Origin: Yersinia bercovieri ATCC 43970
GTDB lineage: Bacteria > Pseudomonadota > Gammaproteobacteria > Enterobacterales > Enterobacteriaceae
Length of the DNA: 64,000 nucleotides
NCBI RefSeq assembly: GCF_013282745.1
Contig: NZ_CP054044.1
Span: 2,480,001-2,544,000 of the forward strand
Reading direction: 5' to 3'
Shown here: positions 40,972 through 50,218 of the stretch, piece after piece
How positions within the stretch are numbered: the first letter of the stretch is position 1
Layout of the letters: each line of letters starts with the position of its first letter
The notes under the pieces: generated by a model
Seen by the model: only the letters and a program-made list of their open reading frames with translations
The model's database searches: none
What the model was told of the DNA's origin: nothing
Translations under genes and position numbers: made by a program

Positions 40972-41244
40972 GTGAATAAGTCACAACTGATCGACAAAAT
41001 TGCCGCTGGTGCTGATATTTCTAAAGCGGCCGCTGGGCGCGCATTAGATGCAATTATTGCTTCTGTTACTGAATCTTTGAAAGAAGGTGATGACGTAGCT
41101 CTGGTTGGTTTTGGTACTTTTGCAGTCCGTGAGCGTTCTGCACGTACTGGCCGTAACCCTCAGACAGGCAAAGAAATCAGTATTCCAGCGGCTAAAGTAC
41201 CAGGCTTCCGCGCCGGTAAAGGTCTGAAAGACGCTGTAAACTAA
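40972..41244 (+). CDS. hupB: DNA-binding protein HU-beta
   Basis: The 90-aa nucleoid protein bends DNA non-specifically as HU homo- or heterodimers. It opens [27 protein letters not shown] and carries the beta-arm [31 protein letters not shown] with the proline intercalation loop. The start is GTG 40972; AAGGGG is 8-9 bases upstream. The lon-hupB-ppiD order is as in E. coli. Confidence 0.97.
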   Translation: MNKSQLIDKIAAGADISKAAAGRALDAIIASVTESLKEGDDVALVGFGTFAVRERSARTGRNPQTGKEISIPAAKVPGFRAGKGLKDAVN

Positions 41245-41272
41245 TTGCCGCGTCAACTCTCACCTGTGTATT

Positions 41273-41331
41273 TACCCAAAGCATTTGGAGTGGCTGCTAG
41301 CATCTCTGCTGCTGCAAATATGACGGGTGTA
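41273..41331. repeat. Possible degenerate ERIC-like element after hupB
   Basis: TACCCAAAGCATTTG at the left and CAAATATGACGGGTGTA at the right are imperfect inverted copies. The right end matches the ERIC terminus TATGACGGGTATA except for one inserted G. About 60 bp. Tentative. Confidence 0.4.
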
Positions 41332-41384
41332 TATTGTTTGTGTTAAACAATAACCTGACGCAGTTGAGATGGTAAGGTAAGATA

Positions 41385-41415
41385 CAAGGCGCATCGTTAC
41401 TGATGCGCTTTTTTT
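41385..41415 (+). terminator. Terminator of hupB
   Basis: AAGGCGCATC / GATGCGCTT with loop GTTACT, followed by six further T. Confidence 0.88.
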
Positions 41416-41531
41416 CGTTTAGGTAGCAGTTTTAACGCGCAGCAGCACGAATGGCTGTCGCAAGGAATGCTGGGTTTATTTAGACCTGCGCAACAGTTTT
41501 AATCCATATTACAGCGGAGTATTGTCACATT

Positions 41532-43418
41532 ATGATGGACAATTTACGCGCGGCTGCTAATAACGTCGTGCTCAAAATCCTTCTGGCCCTGATCATGTTG
41601 TCCTTTATCCTGACCGGGGTTGGCAGCTATCTGATTGGTGGTTCCAACGACTTTGCAGCCAAAGTTAATGGCCAAGAGATTAGTCGTGCTCAGTTAGAAC
41701 AGGCTGTACAGAGTGAGCGTGGCCGCTTGCAGCAGCAACTAGGTGAACAGTTCTCCGCGCTGGCCGCGAACGAAGGCTACATGCAGCAACTGCGCCAGCA
41801 GGTTCTCGGTCAGTTGGTCAACAACATGTTACTTGACCAATACGCCAAAAAACTGGGCCTGACTGCCAGCGATGAACAAGTCAAAGATGCCATTCGTCAG
41901 GCACCTTATTTCCAGACCGATAATAAGTTCGATAATAATAAATATCTCGAACTGGTTAACCGGATGGGCTACACCCCCGATCAATTTGCGCAATTACAGC
42001 GTCAGCAACTCATCAATCAACAGTTGCTACAAGCCTTTGGGGATACTGGCTTTGTACTGCCTATCGAAGCACAGGCAATGTCAGAGCTGATTTTGCAGCA
42101 ACGTGAAGTTCGTCTGGCAACGATTGATCTCAAAGCACTTCAGGCGCAGCAGAAAGTCACTGATGAAGAGCTGAAAGCCTATTACGACCAGAACAAAAAT
42201 AGCTTCATTGCACCGGAACAGATGAAAATCAGTTTCATTGCGATGGATGCCGCAGCGATGCAGGACAAAATTACTGTCACTGAAGAAGATATCGCCGCGT
42301 ATTACGATCAGCATAAAAGCAGCTATACCCAACCAGAACGCCGTAACTACAGTGTTATTCAATTTAAGAATGAAGCTGAAGCCAAAGCAGCACTGGAGGA
42401 GTTGAAAAAAGGTGCTGATTTTGCCGCGATGGCAAAAGAGAAATCTACCGATATCATCTCCCGCAAAAATGGGGGAGATCTGGGATGGTTGGAACCAGAG
42501 ACAACGGCTGATGAGCTGAAACAAGCGAAGTTGAGCGAAAAAGGTCAGTTATCTGACGTGGTTAAATCCTCTGTTGGTTATCTGATTGTTCGCTTAAACG
42601 ACATTAAGCCAGAACAGGTTAAGCCGCTGTCAGAAGTGCATGACGCGCTGGCGAAACAGGTTAAGCAGGAAAAAGCTGTTGATGCCTATTACGCGTTGCA
42701 GCAAAAAGTGAGTGAAGCAGCAACCAGCGATAACGAATCTCTGGCTTCAGCTGAAGAGGCCGCTGGCGCTAAAGCTAAGCACACAGATTGGTTTACCCGT
42801 GATTCAATACCTGCCGAAGTGAATTTCAAACCAGTGGCGCAGGCTATCTTTGACGGTGGCTTGATAGGTGAGAATGGCGCACCGGGTAGTAACTCAGATG
42901 TCATCACTGTTGATGGTGACCGTGCTTTCGTTATCCGTATCGATGGCCATAAACCTGAAGGCATTGAACCATTCGAGCAAGTTCGTGATCAGGTCGCTGA
43001 ACTAGTGAAACGTCAGAAAGCAGAACAGCTGGCACGTGTTGATGGTGAGAAGATCCTCACTGCGCTGAAACAAGGCAAAGGCGAAGAGGCCATGAAAGCC
43101 GCTGGTATCAGCTTTGGCGAGAAGAAAACCTTGTCACGAGCGCCAGATGATGACCAATTAGTGCAGACGATCTTTACATTGCCTCATCCGCAAAAAGATC
43201 AGCCAGTCTATGGCTTGTCTCAGGATCGTCAGGACAATATCGTACTGATTGAACTGTTGTCGGTGACTGCGGGTAAATTACCGGAAGGCGAAATGAAAAC
43301 CTTCATTGCTAAAATGCAGGAAGGGTCTAGCGGTGTGACCTTTGATGCATTGATGGCGAACCTGCACAAACAGGCCACCATCAAGATGGGGCCTGCGGAG
43401 CAACAGCAGCCGCAGTAA
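41532..43418 (+). CDS. ppiD: Periplasmic folding chaperone PpiD
   Basis: The 628-aa membrane-anchored protein helps proteins leaving the SecYEG channel to fold. One N-terminal membrane helix (about residues 14-34) is followed by a SurA-like chaperone region and a parvulin-like domain (about 226-357) with YSVIQFKNEAEAKAALEELKKGADFAAMAKEKS and GGDLGWLEPE. The tail ends MGPAEQQQPQ. It starts with two ATG; the first was used as in E. coli (MMDSLR). Confidence 0.96.
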   Translation: MMDNLRAAANNVVLKILLALIMLSFILTGVGSYLIGGSNDFAAKVNGQEISRAQLEQAVQSERGRLQQQLGEQFSALAANEGYMQQLRQQVLGQLVNNMLLDQYAKKLGLTASDEQVKDAIRQAPYFQTDNKFDNNKYLELVNRMGYTPDQFAQLQRQQLINQQLLQAFGDTGFVLPIEAQAMSELILQQREVRLATIDLKALQAQQKVTDEELKAYYDQNKNSFIAPEQMKISFIAMDAAAMQDKITVTEEDIAAYYDQHKSSYTQPERRNYSVIQFKNEAEAKAALEELKKGADFAAMAKEKSTDIISRKNGGDLGWLEPETTADELKQAKLSEKGQLSDVVKSSVGYLIVRLNDIKPEQVKPLSEVHDALAKQVKQEKAVDAYYALQQKVSEAATSDNESLASAEEAAGAKAKHTDWFTRDSIPAEVNFKPVAQAIFDGGLIGENGAPGSNSDVITVDGDRAFVIRIDGHKPEGIEPFEQVRDQVAELVKRQKAEQLARVDGEKILTALKQGKGEEAMKAAGISFGEKKTLSRAPDDDQLVQTIFTLPHPQKDQPVYGLSQDRQDNIVLIELLSVTAGKLPEGEMKTFIAKMQEGSSGVTFDALMANLHKQATIKMGPAEQQQPQ

Positions 43419-43462
43419 TAACTGCAATAGTTCTCGCATTCATTTGCAACTCGATGTAACAA

Positions 43463-43488
43463 CGAAAGGTCGCTTTGGCGACCTTTCG
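43463..43488 (+). terminator. Hairpin after ppiD
   Basis: CGAAAGGTCGC / GCGACCTTTCG with a four-base loop, 44 bases after ppiD. There is no T run, so it may be only partly effective. Confidence 0.5.
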
Positions 43489-43568
43489 CATATCTGAAAT
43501 CTGCCCTTTGCGATTAACAAGCTGTTGCGGCAAGGTAGCCATGCTGTCAAACACAAGGAGGATACAGC

Positions 43569-44009
43569 ATGAAATTTATAGGAAAATTGTTCGTTATAGC
43601 GGCATTGTTGGTCGGTATTAATATCCCACAGATAGCTTACGCCGCACCGGCTAGCTCCACCAGCGCCCCTCAGGATAAGGCGCTCAATCAGTCTGGTGAT
43701 GCCGCGAAGCATAGTCCGGTAAAAGCGAACAATACGCTGACCAAAGCGGCTGAGAAGAGGAGCGGGCAGGCTAGTACCACAGTATCTGCGGGCAATCCAT
43801 CGGATAACCTACCAGGCCAGGTCAATATTAATAGTGCAAATGCGGAGCAACTGGCACAGCAGCTAAGCGGAATTGGTAAGAAGAAGGCGGAAGCCATTAT
43901 TGCTTATCGTGAGCAGTTTGGTCCTTTCACTGATGCGGAGCAACTGCTTGAAGTTCCCGGTATTGGCCCCTCGTTCTTGGAGCGCAACAGCCGCAAACTT
44001 AAAATGTAG
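43569..44009 (+). CDS. ybaV: ComEA-like helix-hairpin-helix protein YbaV
   Basis: The 146-aa exported protein has a signal peptide ending AYA-AP (about residue 25), a low-complexity Ser/Ala/Lys-rich linker (26-83), and a C-terminal pair of helix-hairpin-helix motifs (VNINSANAEQLAQQLSGIGKKKAEAII and LLEVPGIGPSFLERN) of the ComEA DNA-binding type. In competent bacteria ComEA binds incoming DNA; its role in enterobacteria is unproven. AAGGAGG lies ahead of ATG 43569. Confidence 0.94.
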   Translation: MKFIGKLFVIAALLVGINIPQIAYAAPASSTSAPQDKALNQSGDAAKHSPVKANNTLTKAAEKRSGQASTTVSAGNPSDNLPGQVNINSANAEQLAQQLSGIGKKKAEAIIAYREQFGPFTDAEQLLEVPGIGPSFLERNSRKLKM

Positions 44010-44300
44010 ACTTGGCTTGTCGCGAGTAAACGAAGTTGTAGCGAATAACTGAGTTTGTAGCGAGCAGACTCAGGGGGCGGGTAAGTGCTGGTGAGTATTT
44101 GCCTGACCCTTTCGCTGCACAAATAGCTGCTAACTTCTCATAATGTAAGCCGCAGCTGTCAGGGAAAACTGTGATGTTGGTCCGGATTATATTGTAAGCA
44201 CGCTATAAGTTTATTTTCCTCTGCTAATCTTGCATTGAGGTCATACCAGTTGTGTTGGTTACCCTATAACTTTTATCACTGTTTGGAGAAGTTCGCCGTC

Positions 44301-44708
44301 ATGCATACACATATTAAAGTCAGGGGTTTCCATATTGATGTTTTTCAACACGTTAATAATGCCCGCTATTTAGAGTTTCTCGAAGAAGCGCGCTGGGAAT
44401 GGCTGGATGGAGAGCCGGCAGCTCAATGGATGGCAGAGCACCAAATTGCTTTTATCGTGGTTAATATCAATATCAGCTACCGTCGGCCAGCAGTATTGGG
44501 TGATCTGTTGCGGATTGATAGCCAACTGTTAAGACTAAACGGTAAAAGCGGTGTGATGAAACAGGTGGTTTCGCTGGAGCCAGACTCTATTCCTGTCGCG
44601 GATGCTGAATTGACCTTTGTCTGTATTGACCTGCGTAGCCAGAAGGCGTTGCCGATTGAGGGTGAATTGCATAAAAAGTTGCAAGAATTTGTCAACCGAG
44701 GTCTATGA
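44301..44708 (+). CDS. fadM: Long-chain acyl-CoA thioesterase FadM
   Basis: The 135-aa hot-dog-fold thioesterase (YbaW) has the 4-hydroxybenzoyl-CoA thioesterase signature HIDVFQHVNNARYLEFLEEARW with its catalytic aspartate, and NINISYRRPAVLGDLL. E. coli FadM is repressed by FadR and cleaves 3,5-tetradecadienoyl-CoA during oleate degradation. Start ATG 44301 (MHTHIKVRGF) matches the E. coli start; the 22 codons further upstream do not match. The preceding 291-base gap holds no gene. Confidence 0.94.
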   Translation: MHTHIKVRGFHIDVFQHVNNARYLEFLEEARWEWLDGEPAAQWMAEHQIAFIVVNINISYRRPAVLGDLLRIDSQLLRLNGKSGVMKQVVSLEPDSIPVADAELTFVCIDLRSQKALPIEGELHKKLQEFVNRGL

Positions 44709-44743
44709 GTGGGAGATTGAACTACTGCTGATAGAGATAGACT

Positions 44744-44764
44744 CCTCGCTCCCATAGAGCGAGG
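44744..44764. terminator. Hairpin between fadM and queC
   Basis: CCTCGCTC / GAGCGAGG with a five-base loop between converging genes. No T run; possible terminator. Confidence 0.4.
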
Positions 44765-44820
44765 CTATAACTTAGGGCGCGGTAGTGATCAGTGCAAGTA
44801 GTTGCAGGACGATGAGATAG

Positions 44821-45519
44821 TCAAACCAGCCCGGTTTTTTGTTTCAGGCTCAATAACACATTGGGCTTATTGGCTAGATAGAACGCCAGTCCTTTAGCGC
44901 GCAAGTGGCAGGCGGCACACTCGCCGCAGCCATCGCCCTGAATTCCGTTATAACAGGTGAGGGTATCGTTACGGACACGATCGAGTTGCTGATAATAATC
45001 CGCCAATGCCCATGTTTCGGCTTTATCCAGCCACATCAGCGGGGTGATGAAAGCGATATCTCGGCCAATACCTAAATCGATAGCGTGATTAAGTGCCTTA
45101 ACGAACTCATCACGACAATCAGGGTAGCCGGAGAAGTCGGTCTCGCAGACACCGGTGATCACCGCCTGTGCTTGCACTTGATAAGCATAGATAGCGGCCA
45201 GTGTTAGGAAGAGAATATTACGGCCAGGAACAAAGGTGCTGGGAACTGCATCAGTATCTTCTTCATTATAAGTCGGCACAGGGATGCTGTCTCGGGTCAG
45301 GCTGCTGACGGCTAATTCGTTGAGCATACCAACATCCAATACCTTATGTGCCTTAGCACCGAGTTGCGTGGCAAGCTCGCGAGCAACATCTATCTCTGCG
45401 CGGTGGCGTTGCCCATAATCGAACGTAATACAGTGGACTTCATCATATTGCTGTAATGCTTGAATTAAGCAGGTCGTGGAGTCTTGTCCACCACTAAAAA
45501 CAACTACGGCACGTCTCAT
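44821..45519 (-). CDS. queC: 7-cyano-7-deazaguanine synthase
   Basis: The 232-aa enzyme converts 7-carboxy-7-deazaguanine to preQ0 with ATP and ammonia. The PP-loop is [13 protein letters not shown] at the N-terminus and the zinc-binding cysteines are in [19 protein letters not shown]. It complements queA and tgt at the other end of the window as a third queuosine gene. Start [11 protein letters not shown] (45519) was chosen over a frame 16 codons longer by E. coli length. Confidence 0.96.
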   Translation of the reverse strand: MRRAVVVFSGGQDSTTCLIQALQQYDEVHCITFDYGQRHRAEIDVARELATQLGAKAHKVLDVGMLNELAVSSLTRDSIPVPTYNEEDTDAVPSTFVPGRNILFLTLAAIYAYQVQAQAVITGVCETDFSGYPDCRDEFVKALNHAIDLGIGRDIAFITPLMWLDKAETWALADYYQQLDRVRNDTLTCYNGIQGDGCGECAACHLRAKGLAFYLANKPNVLLSLKQKTGLV

Positions 45520-45654
45520 ACTCTGACCTCGTACGGCTGTGGTTTTGAAAGAGCAAACCCACAGCAAGAATTAAGAACTGGCCGTATGGTACTCAGTTCG
45601 CGCACTAAAAGGTAGCAACCCGTGTTTGGTGGTCAGTCTATAGTTGGCGCTATA

Positions 45655-45726
45655 GATTGTAGTTGGTGATCTGATTGTAATTAGTGATCAGATTGTAGTT
45701 AGTGACCAGATTGTAGTTAGTGATCA
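45655..45726. repeat. Four tandem copies of an 18-bp unit
   Basis: Units at 45655, 45673, 45691 and 45709 each read close to GATTGTAGTTAGTGATCA; the first has three differences, the second one, the third one. The last unit contains the ybaE stop codon (45724-45726). Confidence 0.95.
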
Positions 45727-47426
45727 ATTTGTCGCAGGGGGCAACCATGCCTGGCTGAAGTCGAACCAGCCATAAGCAGTCAATGTCACACCATTAATTC
45801 GTGGTGGGGCATTGACCTGATATTGGTAGTTGAATAACGGCAGAATCAGTCCGGACAGCATCAGATCATTGTAATATGCCTGTAATTGGCGAAAGCGTTC
45901 TGGTGCTAGTTCAATTTGCTGAATATCTGTCAGTGTTTCTTGCTGCTGAATTAATTGCTCAGGAGAGAGAATACCGCGCCACAGTGGATCAAGTCTGAGC
46001 CAGCTCTCCATTGTGGCTTCGGGAGATTCACCAACCAGATGATCAGCTAATAATAGATCTGCGCTTTCAATTTGGTGAGTGCCTTGCCACCGCTTATCGT
46101 GGCTGGCTCGGATCTCTAATGTGCAACCCTGTGCCGCCAATACTGTTTTTAACTGTTCGGCGACACTCTTAAGTTCCATCGGTGGTTGGTAAGTCAGTAT
46201 CAGATGTGTGGGTAGTGGTGGATTATCATCAGACGTAAACTGCGGAATCGGCCAACCTGGCAGCATTTCATGGCTGGGGGTTATCACTCCGCGACGCACT
46301 GACAGCTCTTCTAAAATACCGGAAGTTTGCACGAGCATCAGTAATTTGGCTGTTTGCTGCGGTGTTATGTTACTGAGGTGTCGGTTGATCGCCAGATAAC
46401 AAAAACCGAGACTCATGCTGCGCTGGACTGGGCGGGCCAACGGAAAATCCTCTTCCTGACCGATGGTGATACGTACTGGATGCTGGCAACCACCTTCAGT
46501 CGATTGCCCCACCAGACTTGGCGTTATCCAGTATTCGATGATCTCCAGATAAGGGTGTTGCAAATGATAAAACTCATGTTGCTCCAGCCGCACCAGATGC
46601 TGGTCGAAAGTCGCCAACTTAAATGGGCCAGCCCCCAGCAATGGGTCGTCTGGATGAAACAGTCGGCAGGGTAAATCTGCTAACCGATGTGCCAGCCAAT
46701 AATCAGGTTTGGAAAGGGTGAATTTCAAGCATAAAGCATGGGGGAGGGTGATCGCTGAAATATTGGTAAAACTGGGTTGGCTGCGTCGATTGTTCCGCAG
46801 CAGCGCCAGTGTTTGCAATAATTGTTCTCCGCGAATGTGCTCGCCATTATGCCAACGCAATTGGCTGCGTAAGAAAAATTGCCAGGTTAAGCCGTCATCA
46901 CTGACTTGCCAGTGATGGGCCAGATCCGGTTTTGGCTGCGGGTCACCAGTGTTAAAGCGGGTCAGTCCTGCGTGTAAAGTATAAACCAGATGTTGCTCTG
47001 CCCGACCAGTGACTATCATCGGATTTAGGGGTTCAAGCTCACGGTAATAAGGAATACGCAGGATTGGGCTATCTGCTTGCCACTGCCCCCCATATGAGGG
47101 TTTAGTAAAGTTTGTAGACGTTCCGGTTCAAGCTGGGCCAAGGCAAGGGCGGCCTGATGATCACCTTGCTCAAGGAACATTTTCAGGTAGGTTGCCCGCA
47201 GTGTATCGGGGCTTTTCAGACATTGCAGCTGCGCACGTTTTCCTCGGCCAACCTGTGAATGCCAACTGAGCCACTCATTCGACTGTAGCTGCTGGATCAG
47301 AGTGCGGGCATGTCGTTCGCTGCAAAATAGCAAGCCTGCCAGTTCACCAACTGTAGTGGCAGCGGCTTGATCGCCAAATTTTTGATACAACCGTTGATAT
47401 TGGGTGAGCCGGTGAATTATGCGCAC
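45724..47426 (-). pseudogene. ybaE: SgrR-family regulator ybaE, frameshifted
   Basis: The homologue is a roughly 566-aa protein with an N-terminal winged-helix DNA-binding domain and a C-terminal solute-binding-protein-like domain. Here 47025-47426 encodes the first part (MRIIHRLTQYQRLYQKFGD, then CSERHARTLI and up to LLNPHMGG). The frame then breaks at six G (47086-47091, C on the forward strand) where seven are needed to continue GGQW and RIPYYRELEPLNP. The second part continues openly through GRAEQHLVYTLHAGLTRFN to 45724 and is full length. As given, two fragments result. One missing G (error or real) explains everything. The ligand of YbaE is unknown. Confidence 0.85.
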
Positions 47427-47530
47427 AATTAAATCCGGAATAGTTTAAATTATTTGTTCACTATTAGTTCAGTAAATAATACGCCATAATTTTATCCATA
47501 CCACCAGTTTTATTCTCAGTGAGGTTTTGA

Positions 47531-48352
47531 ATGTACCGTTTAGCCGCTTTTGATATGGATGGAACCTTACTGATGCGCGACCATAATATTGGTGGTGCGA
47601 CATTGAATGCCTTGCATCAGTTAGTCGAGAGTGGGGTGATTCTGACCTTCGCTACCGGGCGACACTATATTGATATGAAAGGGATTCTTTCTCATTCAGG
47701 AATTAACGGTTACTTGATTACCGGTAATGGTACGCGGGTAGCGGATCTGGATGGAGCCACGTTATATGGCATGGATTTACCTGCTGAACTGGTGGAGTTT
47801 GTGCTGCGCACTCCTTGGCAGACAAATGCCAGTATCCACTTATTCCGCGATGAGGGTTGGTTTACCGATTGCAATGACGCCGCGCTATTAACCGCCCATA
47901 AAACCAGTGGATTCCAGTTCCAACTCACGACGTTGGATGCATTGCCGCTGACCGGTAATCACAAGATCTGTTTTATTGCCTCACACCAAGAGTTAACCGA
48001 GCTTAAAACTCAGCTAGAACAACAGATGGGCGGCAAAGCTGACTTCTGTTTCTCCGCCGCCGAATGTCTTGAAGTGCTCCCTCGTGGCTGTAATAAAGGG
48101 GCGGCATTGGAACGATTAAGCCATCATCTTGATTTGACCCTGGCAGATTGTATGGCATTTGGTGATGCGATGAATGATAAAGAGATGCTGTCACGGGTGG
48201 GGCGCGGCTTGGTGATGGGAAATGCACTACCGCAATTGAAGCAAGAATTACCCCATTTACAGATTATTGGTCGCTGCGAGCAGCAAGGCGTCGCGCACTA
48301 TTTGCACCATTGGCTAAGTTCACCACACCTCACCTATTCCCCCGAATTCTGA
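47531..48352 (+). CDS. cof: HMP-PP phosphatase Cof (HAD family)
   Basis: The 273-aa HAD phosphatase is reported in E. coli to hydrolyse the thiamine precursor HMP-PP as well as other phosphates. The nucleophile motif is FDMDGTLL (residues 7-14), motif II is LTFATGRH, and motif III/IV is CNKGAAL with [14 protein letters not shown]. The cap is of the Cof type (IIB). It is divergent from ybaE and has a terminator downstream. Confidence 0.95.
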   Translation: MYRLAAFDMDGTLLMRDHNIGGATLNALHQLVESGVILTFATGRHYIDMKGILSHSGINGYLITGNGTRVADLDGATLYGMDLPAELVEFVLRTPWQTNASIHLFRDEGWFTDCNDAALLTAHKTSGFQFQLTTLDALPLTGNHKICFIASHQELTELKTQLEQQMGGKADFCFSAAECLEVLPRGCNKGAALERLSHHLDLTLADCMAFGDAMNDKEMLSRVGRGLVMGNALPQLKQELPHLQIIGRCEQQGVAHYLHHWLSSPHLTYSPEF

Positions 48353-48357
48353 GGTTT

Positions 48358-48400
48358 ATACCCCGAGTTCTGATGCTACAACATCAATGACTTTGGGTAT
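48358..48400. repeat. Possible minimal ERIC-like palindrome after cof
   Basis: ATACCC...GGGTAT with an inner stem TGATG/CATCA, 43 bp. It shares the termini of the elements at 5478 and 17883 but is very short. Tentative. Confidence 0.35.
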
Positions 48401-48413
48401 GGCTATTAGCCAG

Positions 48414-48437
48414 CCGGATAACCATCCGGTTTTTTTC
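48414..48437 (+). terminator. Terminator of cof
   Basis: CCGGAT / ATCCGG with a four-base loop and seven T. Confidence 0.85.
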
Positions 48438-48442
48438 TTCTC

Positions 48443-48467
48443 AAAGGGGGCTGTTGCAAGCCCCCTT
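48443..48467 (-). terminator. Hairpin after the cysteine desulfhydrase-like gene
   Basis: AAGGGGGCT / AGCCCCCTT on the reverse strand, 11 bases after the stop; short TTTG tail. Confidence 0.5.
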
Positions 48468-48477
48468 GATCGGCAAA

Positions 48478-49518
48478 CTACAGATTATTTAGCTCATTGC
48501 GAAATGGGGTTAAATCGCCAATGTTAGTGCTCACCCACTGGGCGTCGTAGTAGGTATCAAGATAGCGCTCACCGCTGTCACAGAGTAACGTCACAATCGC
48601 GCCCGTTTTTCCCTGCTCGCGCATCTGTTTGGCTAATTGTAATGCTCCCCAGACGTTAGTCCCCGTTGATGCCCCCACTTTGCGCCCCAGAATGCCCTCC
48701 AGCCAATGGATGGTTGCCACACTGGCGGCATCCGGTACACGCAACATGCTGTCAATTACCTCTGGAATAAATGAAGGTTCAGCCCGTGGGCGGCCTATCC
48801 CTTCAATGCGGCTACCACAACTGCCGGTGACTGTGCGATCACGGTTGCAGAAGCAGTCATAAAATACCGAGTTTTCCGGATCGACAACCATTAGTTGGGT
48901 ATCATGCCCTTGATAGCGGATATAGCGGCCTAACGTGGCGGAAGTGCCGCCGGTGCCGGCGCTCATCACAATGTAGTCCGGGACAGGGAAGGGTTCGCGG
49001 GCCATCTGGCGGAAGATACTGTCGGCAATGTTATTATTGCCGCGCCAGTCGGTTGCTCGCTCCGCAAAAGTGAACTGATCCATATAGTGGCCATTCAACT
49101 CACGGGCCAACTGCTCCGATGCAGCATAGATTTGCCCTGCGTGGTCGACAAAATGACAGCGACCACCGTAGAAGGCAATTTGCTCAACTTTTCGTCGAGC
49201 GGTGCAACTTGGCATGACGGCAATAAATGGCAAGCCAATCAGGCGAGCAAAATAGGCTTCAGATACCGCCGTGCTGCCGGAAGAGGCCTCAATTATCGTG
49301 GTGCCTTCGGTGATCCAGCCATTACATAGGCCATAGAGGAACAATGAGCGGGCCAGGCGGTGCTTTAAGCTACCGGTAGGATGGGTGCTCTCATCTTTCA
49401 AATAGAGATAAATGCCGGGAAAAGCAGGTAGATTTAGGCGGATCAGGTGAGTATCAGCGGAGCGTTGAAAATCAGCTTCTATTTCACTGATAGCATTTTT
49501 TACCCAAGTGTTGGTCAT
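48478..49518 (-). CDS. cdsH: PLP-dependent cysteine synthase/desulfhydrase-like protein
   Basis: The 346-aa fold-type II PLP enzyme has the lysine-containing [17 protein letters not shown] (Schiff-base lysine in SLKHR), the cofactor-clamping [16 protein letters not shown], and the phosphate-binding [15 protein letters not shown]. It is transcribed divergently from the Lrp-family gene decR. In Salmonella the cysteine desulfhydrase CdsH sits beside ybaO (decR) and is induced by cysteine through it. The sequence plus context suggest cysteine breakdown to pyruvate, ammonia and sulfide. The symbol is assigned by this context; cystathionine- or cysteine-synthase activity is the alternative. Confidence 0.8.
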   Translation of the reverse strand: MTNTWVKNAISEIEADFQRSADTHLIRLNLPAFPGIYLYLKDESTHPTGSLKHRLARSLFLYGLCNGWITEGTTIIEASSGSTAVSEAYFARLIGLPFIAVMPSCTARRKVEQIAFYGGRCHFVDHAGQIYAASEQLARELNGHYMDQFTFAERATDWRGNNNIADSIFRQMAREPFPVPDYIVMSAGTGGTSATLGRYIRYQGHDTQLMVVDPENSVFYDCFCNRDRTVTGSCGSRIEGIGRPRAEPSFIPEVIDSMLRVPDAASVATIHWLEGILGRKVGASTGTNVWGALQLAKQMREQGKTGAIVTLLCDSGERYLDTYYDAQWVSTNIGDLTPFRNELNNL

Positions 49519-49643
49519 TTGGCGGCCTACGATATCAATAGCAATTTAATGATTGTTATATTATCGGTTATCAAAGAAAAAAACGTTGCCATTTTTCCTT
49601 CTTTATCGCCAAATGATAGAAAACTATTCCATGGATAATGGCT

Positions 49644-50105
49644 ATGCTAGATAAAACAGACCGCAAGCTGCTCTGTATGTTGCAAAAAGATTGCACTCAA
49701 TCACTGCAAGTCTTGGCTGAGGCCGTCAATTTGACCTCCACGCCATGTTGGAAACGCCTAAAGCGCCTCGAGGATGAGGGTTTTATCCGTGGGCGAGTGG
49801 CGTTGCTGGACAGTGAAAAGTTGGGCTTAGGGCTGACGGCATTTGTGCTGATTAAGACGCAGCAGCATAATAGCGATTGGTATCAGGCATTCGTCGAGTT
49901 CATCCAGAAAATGCCTGAGGTGCTGGCGTTCTATCGGATGGCGGGTGAATATGACTATCTGATGCAGGTAGAGGTTGCCGATATGAAAAGTTACGACAAT
50001 TTTTACAAACGCATGGTGAATGGCGTGCCGGGACTGATTGATGTGACATCGAGTTTTGCGATGGAAAAGATCAAATACACCACTATGTTGCCGATCCCTG
50101 AGTAA
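49644..50105 (+). CDS. decR: Lrp/AsnC-family regulator DecR
   Basis: The 153-aa regulator has an N-terminal helix-turn-helix ([45 protein letters not shown]) and a C-terminal RAM ligand domain ending [17 protein letters not shown]. coli DecR (YbaO) activates cysteine-detoxification genes in response to cysteine. Start ATG 49644 (MLDKTD) matches E. coli and has GGA eight bases before; ATG 49638 would add two residues. It is divergent from the desulfhydrase-like gene, its probable target. Confidence 0.94.
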   Translation: MLDKTDRKLLCMLQKDCTQSLQVLAEAVNLTSTPCWKRLKRLEDEGFIRGRVALLDSEKLGLGLTAFVLIKTQQHNSDWYQAFVEFIQKMPEVLAFYRMAGEYDYLMQVEVADMKSYDNFYKRMVNGVPGLIDVTSSFAMEKIKYTTMLPIPE

Positions 50106-50218
50106 AAAATTTTTTGAATAAAAAGTCATTTTAACGATGGTATCCTACTCCCTCATTGATTGCGTATAGCAAGAAGAATACCGATGCTATTCGGTGTCAG
50201 ACCATGGAATAAGACTGC

